A DNA stretch of 51,254 nucleotides, from the NCBI GenBank assembly GCA_016875395.1, contig VGRF01000031.1, forward strand, positions 1-51,254. Direction: 5' to 3'. Both the position numbers and the translations under genes were made by a program. The notes below the pieces were generated by a model that made no database searches, was not told where the DNA came from, and saw only the letters and a list, made by a program, of their open reading frames with translations. Source of the DNA: Deltaproteobacteria bacterium. Its GTDB lineage: Bacteria > Myxococcota_A > UBA9160 > UBA6930. Positions within the stretch are counted from its first letter, which is position 1. The number at the start of each line of letters is the position of its first letter. Of the stretch, positions 1 to 7,807 are shown piece after piece.

Positions 1-1080
1 CTAAACACTGAGGACGCGCCGCGAGGTCTCCCCATGTTCTCGTTCAATCCGCTCGATCCCGCGGTTCGCCGCGATCCCTTCGCGTTGTATGCGCGCGCGC
101 GGGATGAGGCGCCGGCGTTGTTTCATGCGGGGCTGCCGCTGCGCGTCGTCTCGATCTTTCGTTACGAGGACGTGCAGGCGACGCTGCGCGACGACGCGCG
201 CTTCTCGAATGCGCCGAACCAAGTGCTGCGCGCGGCGATCGCGCCGGAGCTGCAGGAGGTGATTCCGCCGTCGATGCTCGTGACGGACGGCGAGGAGCAC
301 ACGCGCCTGCGCGGGCTCGTGAACAAAGCGTTCACGCCGCGCATCGTCTCGCGCCTCGAATCGCGCATGCACGCGCTCGCGGGAGAGCTGGTGGAAGCGG
401 CGGTCGCGCAGGGGGAGAGCGACCTCGTGCAGTCGCTCACGTATCCGCTGCCCGTCACCGTGATCGCCGAGATCATCGGCATCCCCGCGCAAGACCGAGC
501 GCAGTTCAAGACGTGGTCGGATCGCGCGGTGGCGAGCCTCGGCGTCGCGTTCCTCGGCGGCTTCGACGCGGAGCGCGTGAAGGCGCAGATCGCGCTGCGC
601 CAGGAGATGCGCGAGTACCTGATTCCGCTCGCCGAGGAGCGCAAGCGCGCGCCGCGCGAGGACCTGATGACTGGCCTCGTGCAGGCGGAGGTGGATGGCT
701 CGCGCCTCTCGCACGACGAGATGCTGCAGATGCTGATCCTGCTGCTCGTCGCGGGGAACGAGACCACCACGACGCTGATCCAGAACATCGTGCTGGAGCT
801 GCTCGCGCATCCCGCTTGGATGGAGCGCGTGCGCGCCGATCGCGCGCTCGTGCCCGGCGTGATCGAAGAGACGCTGCGGCACTCGTCGCCCGTGCAGTTC
901 GTGCCGCGCCGCTCGCTCGTGAGCACGACGCTCCACGGCGTTGCGATCGAGCCGAATGACTTCGTGCTGTGCTGGATCGGCTCGGCGAATCGCGACCCGC
1001 GCGTGTTCGAGAATTCCGAGACGTTCGACCCGGCGCGCGAGAAGAGCCCGCACATCGCCTTCGGCTGCGGGTCGCCTTTG

Positions 1081-1103
1081 TTGCGGAACGTCCCCGGCCT
1101 GTG
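1081..1103 (+). repeat. REP-like half-site at the P450 breakpoint
   Basis: The word TTGCGGAACGTCCCCGG plus CTGTG is repeated at 1762-1784 with one C/T difference. Its reverse complement GGGGACGTTCCGCAAG lies at 1719-1734. This single arm, without its hairpin partner, starts about 9 bases after the last recognisable P450 codon. It is probably one end of a REP/BIME-type palindrome that took part in the rearrangement. Confidence 0.7.
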
Positions 1104-1119
1104 TTCGCGGTTCCCCGAG

Positions 1120-1635
1120 CTAACGCCCCACCACCCGCACCGGCTCCCTGCCATCCCAGCCGCGCGCGGCCTCGCGCACCATCGCGTAGAACGGGGCGAG
1201 CTTCTCGCGCTCGTACAGCTCGGTCATGTGCCCGAGCGCAGCGCTGGTGTCGACCATCGCGAAGCCGGTGCCGTTCGCGGTCTCGGCCTCGAGCGCGATC
1301 GCGAGCCCGCGCGCGCGCTGCTCGGCGAGCGCAGCCGCGAGATCGTCGACGAAGCACGCGACGTGGTGCAGGCCGCGCTCGTGCGGCGCGAACAAGTCGC
1401 GCAGCGCCGAGGGCGCGTCGTTGTGCTGCGTGATCAGCTCGATCATCACGTCGCCCGCCTGGCCGTAGGCGGAGCTGTGATCGAACACCGCCGGCGCGCC
1501 GCGATACAGGCAGCGCGCGAGCGGGATGTGCTCGATCAGGAAGAACGGCCCCCAGCCGCGCGCCGCCGCGAGCTCGCGCGCCGCCGCCGCGGGATCGGGC
1601 ACGTGATACGCGAGCTGCACGGGCAAGAGCTGCAT
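1120..1635 (-). CDS. VOC family (glyoxalase/epimerase-like) protein
   Basis: This 171-residue protein has the paired beta-alpha-beta-beta-beta modules of the vicinal oxygen chelate fold. It opens with LAYHVPD and carries MIELI at the end of the first half, LHHVACFVDD opening the second and MTELYE near the C-terminus. His, Glu, His and Glu therefore sit where VOC enzymes bind a divalent metal, most like the methylmalonyl-CoA epimerase/Glyoxalase_4 branch. The substrate cannot be told. ATG 1635 is preferred over the in-frame GTG at 1647 because GGAGG ends five bases before the ATG. The gene is antisense to the open tail of the broken P450 and lies between two REP-like repeats. Confidence 0.8.
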   Translation of the reverse strand: MQLLPVQLAYHVPDPAAAARELAAARGWGPFFLIEHIPLARCLYRGAPAVFDHSSAYGQAGDVMIELITQHNDAPSALRDLFAPHERGLHHVACFVDDLAAALAEQRARGLAIALEAETANGTGFAMVDTSAALGHMTELYEREKLAPFYAMVREAARGWDGREPVRVVGR

Positions 1636-1718
1636 GGCGGCCTCCACGCGCGAGAGTGCGGCAGCGCGCCGCCGCGGGCGAGCCGCGCGATGCGGGTCGA
1701 AGACAGGGAGGAGGGAAC

Positions 1719-1784
1719 GGGGACGTTCCGCAAGTAAGTAAAGAAACTCAGCTTTACTTTCTTGCGGAACGTCCCCGGTCTGTG
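1719..1784. repeat. REP-like palindrome (GGGGACGTTCC family)
   Basis: Two 25-base arms (1719-1743 and 1752-1776) are reverse complements with one mismatch, separated by 8 bases. The arm begins GGGGACGTTCCGCAAG. The right arm continues to 1784 and there matches the lone copy at 1081-1103. It is intergenic, between the VOC start and the flavoenzyme start. Such palindromes are usually mobilised by REP-associated Y1 transposases; no such gene is in the window. Confidence 0.8.
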
Positions 1785-1833
1785 GGCCTCGGTCGTCGCG
1801 TTACGGTGCCGGCCCTCACCTCGGAGTCCGCGC

Positions 1834-3975
1834 ATGTACGAGCACCTCCTCTCCCCCACGCGCATCGGGACGCTCGCGCTGAAGAACCGCATCGCGATGG
1901 CGCCGATGGGCGTCGAGCTGGTCGAGGCCGACGGCGCGGTTCGCGCGCCGACCATCGCCTACTACGAGGCGCGCGCGCGCGGCGGCGCGGGGCTGCTGAT
2001 CACGGAGAACACGAGCGCGGCCTATCCGCGCGGCGCTAACAGCGCGCACGAGATCGCGGTCTCGCACGACCAGTATCTGCCCGGCCTAACAGCTCTCGCC
2101 GACGCGGTGCACAGGCACGGCGCGAAGCTCGCGATCCAGCTCGCCTTCCACGGCAAGATCGCGCGGCTCGATGTCGCGCAGGGACGCCCGATGATCGTGC
2201 CGAGCGAGCCGCGCTTTCACATGGACCTGCGCGGCCTCGGCGAGCTCACCCAACAAGAGCTCGGTTGGATGATGTCCGCGAACACGGGCACCGGCGGCAA
2301 GTACCAAGCGGCGACGAAGGCGGACATCGCGCAGATCACCCACGACTTCGCGGACGCCGCGCTGCGCGCGAGACGCGCGGGCATCGACGCGGTCGAGCTG
2401 CACGCCTCGCACGGCTACCTCTTCTCGAGCTTCCTCTCGGCGGGCTGGAACTTCCGCGACGACGAGTACGGCGGCTCGATCGAGAATCGCGCGCGCCTGT
2501 TGTGCGAGGTGATCCGCGCGTGCAAGCAGCGCGCGGGCGCGGACTTCCCGATCTGGGCGCGGCTCGATGCGCACGAGTACGGCGAGCCCGGCGGCATCAC
2601 GCTGCCGGACGCCGTGCGCGCCGCGCAGCTCGCGGCGCTTGCCGGCGCCGACGCGATTCACGTGAGCGCCTACGCCGCGAACAACCTCGGCACGCACTTC
2701 CTCGACGCCCCGTTGCCGCACGCCGAGAACGCGTACGTCGACTTCGCGAGCGCGGTGAAGGCCGCCGTGCGCGTGCCGGTGATCGCGGTGGGCCGCATCG
2801 AGCCCGAGACCGCGAACCGACTGATCCGCGACGGCAAGGCAGACCTCGTCTCGTTCGGGCGCAAGTTGCTGGCGGATCCCGACATGCCTAACAAGCTTGC
2901 CGCCGGCAAGCGCGAGTCCGTGCGGCCGTGCGTCTACTGCTACACGTGCGTCGCGCAGGCCTTCTTCGACAAGCCCGTGCGCTGCGCGGTGAACCCCGAA
3001 GCGGGCAGTGAGAGCGAGCGCAGCGCGGCCGTAACAACTCCCGCGGCGCAGAGGAAGCGCGTGCTCGTGGTGGGCGCAGGGCCCGCGGGCATGGAGGCCG
3101 CGCGCGTCGCAGCGCTGCGCGGGCACGACGTGACGCTCGTGGAGAAGAGCGAGCAGCTCGGCGGTACGCTGCGCTTCGCGGCGCTGCCGTACGAGCCGAA
3201 CGAGCGGCTGCTCCGGTACTACGAAGAGACGATTCGCAGCGCGCCGCTCACGCTGCGCCTCGGCGTCGAGGCAACGCCCGCGCTCGTGCGCGAGCTGCGT
3301 CCCGACGTCGTGATCGCCGCGGTCGGCGCGCGCCGCGAGCGCGCCGCGATCCCTGGCGCCGACCAAGAGCACGTCTTCGACGGTGACGACCTGCGCGCGC
3401 TACTCACGGGCGAAGACGCGCGCGAGGCGAGCGGCAAGCTCTCGCTGTTCGGCCGCCTCGCCGCGACCGCGGGACGCCTGACCGGCATCAGCGCCGATCC
3501 CGCGAAGCTGCGCGAGGCCTCGCGCGCCTACATGCCCGTGGGCCAACGCGTCGTGGTGATCGGGGGCGGCCTGGTCGGTGCGGAGCTCGCGGAGTTCCTG
3601 TGCGAGCGGGGGCGCGAGGTGACGGTGCTCGAGGAGGGCCCGACGCTCGCGAAGGAGATGGCGCACCCGCGCCGCTGGCGCGCGCTCCACGACCTGAGCG
3701 AGCACGGCGTCCGCCTCGTCGCGAACGCGCGCATCCTCGAGATCGCCGAGCAGAGCGTGTTCTTCGAGCGCCCCGGCAAGCAGGGCGCGCCGCCGGTGCG
3801 CGACGCCGCGCCGGCCGACACCGTGATCCTCGCAAGCGGCCTCGAGGCGAATCCCGAGCCCGCACAGTTGTTACGGGAAGCGGGCGTGCCGGTGATCGAG
3901 ATCGGAGACGCGACGGGCGTCGGATACATCGAAGGCGCGGTGCATGACGGGTGGAAGGCGGGAAGTGAGGTCTGA
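1834..3975 (+). CDS. NADH:flavin oxidoreductase, 2,4-dienoyl-CoA reductase family
   Basis: This 713-residue enzyme has the three-part layout of 2,4-dienoyl-CoA reductase and trimethylamine dehydrogenase. An old-yellow-enzyme TIM barrel binding FMN covers about residues 1-350. A 4Fe-4S motif follows with C366, C369, C372 and C384 (C-x2-C-x2-C-x11-C, the trimethylamine-dehydrogenase spacing). An FAD/NAD(P) module comes last, with VVGAGPAGMEA near 411 and a second dinucleotide motif VIGGGLVGAE near 575. Electrons would pass from NAD(P)H through FAD and Fe-S to FMN and reduce an unsaturated substrate. ATG 1834 begins MYEHLLSPTRIG, the usual family start; the 24 codons open upstream lie in the REP-like repeat. 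The physiological substrate is not determinable; reduction of an enoyl-CoA or of a terpenoid or steroid enone are both possible. Confidence 0.88.
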   Translation: MYEHLLSPTRIGTLALKNRIAMAPMGVELVEADGAVRAPTIAYYEARARGGAGLLITENTSAAYPRGANSAHEIAVSHDQYLPGLTALADAVHRHGAKLAIQLAFHGKIARLDVAQGRPMIVPSEPRFHMDLRGLGELTQQELGWMMSANTGTGGKYQAATKADIAQITHDFADAALRARRAGIDAVELHASHGYLFSSFLSAGWNFRDDEYGGSIENRARLLCEVIRACKQRAGADFPIWARLDAHEYGEPGGITLPDAVRAAQLAALAGADAIHVSAYAANNLGTHFLDAPLPHAENAYVDFASAVKAAVRVPVIAVGRIEPETANRLIRDGKADLVSFGRKLLADPDMPNKLAAGKRESVRPCVYCYTCVAQAFFDKPVRCAVNPEAGSESERSAAVTTPAAQRKRVLVVGAGPAGMEAARVAALRGHDVTLVEKSEQLGGTLRFAALPYEPNERLLRYYEETIRSAPLTLRLGVEATPALVRELRPDVVIAAVGARRERAAIPGADQEHVFDGDDLRALLTGEDAREASGKLSLFGRLAATAGRLTGISADPAKLREASRAYMPVGQRVVVIGGGLVGAELAEFLCERGREVTVLEEGPTLAKEMAHPRRWRALHDLSEHGVRLVANARILEIAEQSVFFERPGKQGAPPVRDAAPADTVILASGLEANPEPAQLLREAGVPVIEIGDATGVGYIEGAVHDGWKAGSEV

Positions 3976-4068
3976 GCCTCCCGCGGCCACTCGCTTTTGC
4001 TGTGAGATCGCTAACAGCGTGAGAGCTCACCGCCGGCGAAAACTCGCCCGTGCCAACAGGAGGTCGAT

Positions 4069-4527
4069 GTGGCGCGGCTCAGCGACAACTTCACGCTCGA
4101 AGAGATGGTCCTCTCGCAGGCGGCAACGAGGGGGAACCTCGCCAACAGACCGGGGCCACGCGAGATCGAGAACCTGAGACTGCTCTGCGAGAAGATCCTC
4201 CAAAGAATACGCGACGACGTGGGTCCCATCGTGGTCTCCTCCGGTTACCGATCTGCCGCCGTCAACGCGGCGGTGGGCGGCAGTCCGACGAGCCAGCACG
4301 TCGAAGGCAAAGCCGCAGACATCACGTACCCGCGAGTCGGAACGAAGGCGCTCTTCAAGCGCATCATCGAGCTAGGTCTGCCGTTCGACCAGCTGATCTT
4401 CGAAGGAACCTGTGTGCACGTGTCGTTCGACGAGGCTCGGACGCGCGGACAGATCATGAGGGCGACCTTCGCCAACGGAAGGGCCACGTACACGAGGCTG
4501 TCGAAGCGCGACGCGCTCGCACTCTGA
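4069..4527 (+). CDS. Zinc D-Ala-D-Ala carboxypeptidase-like M15 peptidase
   Basis: This 152-residue protein of the Peptidase_M15_3 type cleaves peptidoglycan stem or cross-link peptides. The zinc ligands are H77 (SQH), D84 (KAAD) and H118 (HVSF), within the SxxHxxGxAxD framework, and SSGYRS precedes them. There is no signal peptide, as in phage-type endolysins. The start is GTG 4069, supported by CAGGAGG five bases upstream. Base use is less GC-biased than in the neighbours, with AGA and AAG runs and an AT-richer leader from 3976. No other phage gene flanks it, so it is either a lone phage relic or a domesticated wall enzyme. Confidence 0.82.
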   Translation: MARLSDNFTLEEMVLSQAATRGNLANRPGPREIENLRLLCEKILQRIRDDVGPIVVSSGYRSAAVNAAVGGSPTSQHVEGKAADITYPRVGTKALFKRIIELGLPFDQLIFEGTCVHVSFDEARTRGQIMRATFANGRATYTRLSKRDALAL

Positions 4528-4549
4528 TTCGTGCCAGCGCCGAGCGTCG

Positions 4550-5425
4550 CTAGCGCAGAGCCCGTTGAAACAGCGCCAACATCCTCTCCCACGCTCTCTC
4601 CGCCTGTGCCTCGTCGTACACCGGTGAATCCGGCGGGCACCAGCCGTGCGCGGCGGGGTAGACCTCGATCTCGGCGGCGAGGCCGGCCTTCGCGAAGGCG
4701 TCGCGCAGCGCGTTCTTCGCCTCGGGCTCGCGTGCGTCGTCGTTCTCGGCCACGGCGAACAGGTATTGCGCCTTCATCTGCGGCACGAGCAGATGCGGGC
4801 TGTCGGGCGCGGCCGTAACAAGTCCGCCGCCGTGGAAGGAGGCGGCAGCGCCGATGCGCGCCGGCAGCGCGGCGGCGGTGCGCATCGTGATCGGGCCGCC
4901 CATGCAGTAGCCGGTGGTGCCGAGCTTGCGCGTCTTGTCGACGGCGGGCTGCGCGTCGAGCCACGCGACGAACGCCTTCGCGTCGGTGACGTGTGTCGTC
5001 GCGTTGAGCGAACGCGCGAGCGGCATCACGAGATCGCGCGTGGCTTGATCGGCGAAGCTCGCGCCCGCGGGCGCGATCGGCGCGCGCTTCATGCGATAGA
5101 ACGGATTGACCACGAGCACCGCGTAGCCGGATTCCGCGAGGCGGCGCCCCATCTGCCGAAACGCGGGGCGCAGGCCGAGGATGTCGGGCCATACGAGCAC
5201 GCCGGCGTGCGCGCCGCTCGCGGGGTGTACGAAGAATGCGTCGGCGGCGCCGTCGGGCGTCGTGATCAGGGCGTCGTGCTCGGTCAGCTCGGCGGCGTTC
5301 GCGGCGCGCGGCAATAACAACGAAAGGCCAGCGGTCGCCGAGAGCACGCCGAGCTGCCGGCGCGTCAGCGCGGCGCGCTCGGCGTAGTGCGCGAGGTCGT
5401 GCTCGAAGTGGTCTTGGTCGCACAT
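4550..5425 (-). CDS. Dienelactone hydrolase family protein with Tat-like leader
   Basis: This 291-residue alpha/beta hydrolase belongs to the DLH family. The nucleophile is a cysteine, C174 in GYCMGG, as in dienelactone hydrolase, with the acid in AENDDARE and the histidine in PAAHGW. Before the domain there is an N-terminal stretch with TRRQLG followed by a hydrophobic run ending PRAANAA, which looks like a twin-arginine signal. The enzyme is therefore probably periplasmic. ATG 5425 opens with MCDQDHFEHDL. It is the last gene of a minus-strand run starting at 7298, 19 bases after the preceding hydrolase. The substrate is unknown. Confidence 0.83.
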   Translation of the reverse strand: MCDQDHFEHDLAHYAERAALTRRQLGVLSATAGLSLLLPRAANAAELTEHDALITTPDGAADAFFVHPASGAHAGVLVWPDILGLRPAFRQMGRRLAESGYAVLVVNPFYRMKRAPIAPAGASFADQATRDLVMPLARSLNATTHVTDAKAFVAWLDAQPAVDKTRKLGTTGYCMGGPITMRTAAALPARIGAAASFHGGGLVTAAPDSPHLLVPQMKAQYLFAVAENDDAREPEAKNALRDAFAKAGLAAEIEVYPAAHGWCPPDSPVYDEAQAERAWERMLALFQRALR

Positions 5426-5444
5426 GTCTTCCCCCGGTTTGGGT

Positions 5445-6371
5445 TCAGCCGACTCGCTTCGCCAGCCACTCGTAGATGCGCTGGTTCGCGGCGCGCGCCA
5501 TCGCGATGGGGAACATCGTGAAGCCGTGTACGCACTCGGGGTAGATCGCGAGCTCGCTCTCGTTGCCCGCGGCGCGCCAGCGCGCGTGCATGAAGAGCGA
5601 GTCGTCGTAGAGGTAGTCGCTCGTACCGACGGTGAAGAGCGCGGGCGGGAGGCCTGATAAGTCCGCGTAGAGCGGCGAGATGTCGGGGTGCTTGCGGTCG
5701 TCGCCGAAGATCTTCGGCAGGTAGAGATCGCGGAAACTCTGCACGCCGCCGCGCCGCTGCGAGGGCGTGCCCGAGACGTCGTAGACGCCGAACACGAGGT
5801 TCGCGGCGCAGAAGCGCGACGCACTTTGGTGTCGCTCACGCAGGCGCACGAGCGTGGTCGCGGCGAGGTTCGCGCCGGCGGAGCCGCCGCCGATCGCGAG
5901 GCGCTGCGTGCCGAACTCGCGCTGCGCGTTCGCGAGTAGCCACAGCGCGACGGCTTCGCAGTCGTCGGGGCCGGCGGGGTACGCGTGCTCCGGCGCAAGA
6001 CGGTAGTCGACGCTCACGATCGCGCAGCGCGCGCGCTTCGCGATCTCGGCGTTGTCGCGATCGTCCATCTCGGGCGCGCCCATGAAGAAGCCGCCGCCGT
6101 GCACGTCGTAATAGACCGCGCGCACGTCCGGCGGGACGAACGTGCGCAGGCGAAGCGGGCCGCGCGGGCCGGGGATTTCGCGCGTCTCGAAGCCGGGGAT
6201 CGCCGCGCTCGCGAAGATGCCGCCCATGATCTGCGTGAGGTCGCGCGCGCGCGCGATCGCCGCGGGCGTCCAGCGCACGCGCGCGTCTTCGCGCGGCAGC
6301 TTCGCGTTGAACGCGCGCACCTCGGCGAGGTGCGCGTCGAGGGCGGGGTCGTAGAGCGGCTCAGGCAGCAT
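5445..6371 (-). CDS. Alpha/beta hydrolase, hormone-sensitive-lipase type
   Basis: This 308-residue carboxylesterase belongs to the HSL (alpha/beta hydrolase-3) group. HGGGFFMG provides the oxyanion hole, GGSAGA carries the nucleophilic serine where the family has GDSAG, and VHGF near the C-terminus carries the histidine. DYRLAPEHAYPAG between them is a family hallmark. It would hydrolyse short- to medium-chain esters in the cytoplasm. ATG 6371 overlaps the end of the upstream DUF4345-like gene by 11 bases, so the two are translationally linked. Confidence 0.87.
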   Translation of the reverse strand: MLPEPLYDPALDAHLAEVRAFNAKLPREDARVRWTPAAIARARDLTQIMGGIFASAAIPGFETREIPGPRGPLRLRTFVPPDVRAVYYDVHGGGFFMGAPEMDDRDNAEIAKRARCAIVSVDYRLAPEHAYPAGPDDCEAVALWLLANAQREFGTQRLAIGGGSAGANLAATTLVRLRERHQSASRFCAANLVFGVYDVSGTPSQRRGGVQSFRDLYLPKIFGDDRKHPDISPLYADLSGLPPALFTVGTSDYLYDDSLFMHARWRAAGNESELAIYPECVHGFTMFPIAMARAANQRIYEWLAKRVG

Positions 6372-6768
6372 GCGCTGCTCCGCTCGTTCCGGGCTGCGCG
6401 CGCTTCCACAGCGCGAGCACGATCGCGAGCGAGCCGAGCTCGAGCGCGAGCGCCATCACGGTGTATTGGCTGAACGCGCTGCCGATCGTGGCAGCGCCGA
6501 GCCGTGCGACGCCGAGCCCAGCGCTCGCAACGCCGAGCATCACGAGCGCGTACGGCGCGACCGCGGGGCGCAGCGCGCCCGCGAGTGCGAGCAGACCGAC
6601 GGCGGCCTGCAGCCCGCCGTACATCGCGCGCAGCTCGGCGACGCCGGTGGGGCTGGTCGCGGCGACGTTGGCGGCCTCGGTGAGCGCGGCGGGGTCGATC
6701 AGCAAGAAGAGCGCGTACGGGGTCCACAGCAGCGCGGTGAAGGCGAGAAAGATGCGGACGGCGAGCAT
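6361..6768 (-). CDS. Small integral membrane protein, DUF4345-like
   Basis: This 135-residue protein has four hydrophobic segments: about residues 4-24, 50-66, 70-90 and 100-121. The sequence RAMYGGLQAAVGLLAL in the second is typical of DUF4345-like proteins. No catalytic residue is evident and the family's role is unknown. ATG 6768 lies 11 bases after the stop of the gene at 6780-7298. The gene overlaps the downstream esterase, so it belongs to the same transcript. Confidence 0.7.
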   Translation of the reverse strand: MLAVRIFLAFTALLWTPYALFLLIDPAALTEAANVAATSPTGVAELRAMYGGLQAAVGLLALAGALRPAVAPYALVMLGVASAGLGVARLGAATIGSAFSQYTVMALALELGSLAIVLALWKRAQPGTSGAAHAA

Positions 6769-6779
6769 GGGGTCTCCTC

Positions 6780-7298
6780 TCAGCGAGCATCCAGCCGCAC
6801 GAACGCGATGTTCGGGCGCTCGCTCGGCGCCATCGCGTGCCACTCGGCCCAGCGCGGATACTTCTGCGCGAACGCGGCGAACACGCGCGTACGCTCGGCC
6901 TCGTCCGTAACAAGTGAGGCGCGCAGCGGGTAAAGCTTGCCCGCGATGCGGATGCGCACGTTCGGGTCGCGCACGATGTTGCGGTTCCAGAGCCGCGCGT
7001 CGGGAAAGCCTCCGCCTTCGAGGTAGACCGAGGGCACGTACAGCGCGCCGCCATCTGGCGACGCGCAAACCACGGTGACCGAGTGCGCGAGCAGCCAGGG
7101 TGCGCGCGTCTCGAGCTCGACGAGATCGTCACTCGCGGAGAACGACCAATCGCTCACGCGCTCGCTCACGTCTTCGCCCGCGAGTCTCATGCCGGGTCGC
7201 CCTTCTGCCGTCGGCGCGACCGCGCCCGCCAGATAAGCCGCGGCGAAGGCGCCCACGAGCGCGCCGAGAGCGGCCACGAGAATTCTGCGGGCCCGCAT
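6780..7298 (-). CDS. Membrane-anchored or exported protein of unknown function
   Basis: This 172-residue protein starts with MRARRIL and a hydrophobic segment to about residue 28, probably an anchor or uncleaved signal. The rest contains LWNRNIVRDPNVRIRIAGK and a charged alpha segment near the C-terminus. That arrangement recalls the split-barrel flavin/F420-binding proteins related to DUF2255 or deazaflavin-dependent nitroreductases, but I cannot assign it firmly. It is the first gene of the minus-strand run 7298-4550 and is divergent from the SnoaL-like gene, 50 bases away. Confidence 0.6.
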   Translation of the reverse strand: MRARRILVAALGALVGAFAAAYLAGAVAPTAEGRPGMRLAGEDVSERVSDWSFSASDDLVELETRAPWLLAHSVTVVCASPDGGALYVPSVYLEGGGFPDARLWNRNIVRDPNVRIRIAGKLYPLRASLVTDEAERTRVFAAFAQKYPRWAEWHAMAPSERPNIAFVRLDAR

Positions 7299-7348
7299 CG
7301 CGCTTCTCCTTCGCGCCGCACGATACTCGCGCGCTGCGAGGAGGCGGG

Positions 7349-7807
7349 ATGACGGAAGCCGAGCTGCGCGCGCTGGCCGACCGGCGCGAGATCGAGGAGT
7401 TGCTGCACCGCTACGCCTGGATGGTGGACCGCCGCGAGTGGGCGCTGATGGACCTCGTGTTCGCGCCCGGCGCGACGATCGATTACGAGAGCACGGGCGT
7501 GATCAAGGGCGAGTACCGCGCGACGCTCGCCTGGCTCGATCGCGCGCTCGCGCCGTGGCCGATCAACCTGCACTTCATCTCGAACGTGCAGCTCGACTTG
7601 TCAGGGAACGAGGGCCGCTCGCACTGTTACTTCCAGGCGCCGATGGGCCGCGCGCGCGCGGACGGCACGCAAGAGGTGATCACGAACGCGGGCTACTACG
7701 AGGACCGCCTCGTGCGCACGCCGCGCGGCTGGCGCATCGCCGAGCGCGTGTGCCGGCAGACGGTGCAGATCGGGAGCCTACCGCCCGGCTACGCGATCCC
7801 GCGATGA
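7349..7807 (+). CDS. SnoaL-like (NTF2-fold) protein
   Basis: This 152-residue protein has the cone-shaped NTF2 fold signature of the SnoaL_4 group. It opens with a helix reading EIEELLHRYAWMVDRREW, followed by DLVFAPGATIDYES, and has HFISNVQL in the middle and YYEDRLVRTPRGWRIAER near the end. Members act as small isomerases, cyclases or dehydratases, or as binding domains. ATG 7349 follows GAGGAGGCGGG. Its stop overlaps the MFS start in ATGA, so transporter and enzyme are probably co-translated. Confidence 0.8.
   Translation: MTEAELRALADRREIEELLHRYAWMVDRREWALMDLVFAPGATIDYESTGVIKGEYRATLAWLDRALAPWPINLHFISNVQLDLSGNEGRSHCYFQAPMGRARADGTQEVITNAGYYEDRLVRTPRGWRIAERVCRQTVQIGSLPPGYAIPR

Larger units (their letters stand above)
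34..1737 (+). pseudogene. Cytochrome P450, truncated at the haem-binding loop
   Basis: Residues 1-346 read as a normal bacterial class I P450: the I-helix motif AGNET is at 240-244 and the ExxR pair is E279/R282. The protein then reaches HIAFGCG (to base 1071), where the family continues with HxCLG, the loop carrying the cysteine that ligates haem iron. Here the sequence switches instead into a REP-like repeat at 1081. The frame stays open to a TAA at 1735-1737, but everything past about 1072 is antisense to a VOC gene and has no P450 character. The Cys ligand and roughly the last 50 residues are absent and do not reappear after 1784. The start is ATG 34 behind a weak GAGG. I infer a non-functional remnant made by a deletion that ended at the repeat; a fused but inactive product is possible. 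Confidence 0.8.

Noticed and set aside
1072-1737. The 220-residue open extension of the P450 frame as a real C-terminal domain
   Set aside because: It is antisense to a well-formed VOC gene with its own ribosome site and reads as Arg/Ala-rich shadow sequence.
1785-1833. Relocated 3' end of the broken P450 after the second REP arm
   Set aside because: Translation in three frames shows no CLG loop or downstream P450 helices before the flavoenzyme starts.
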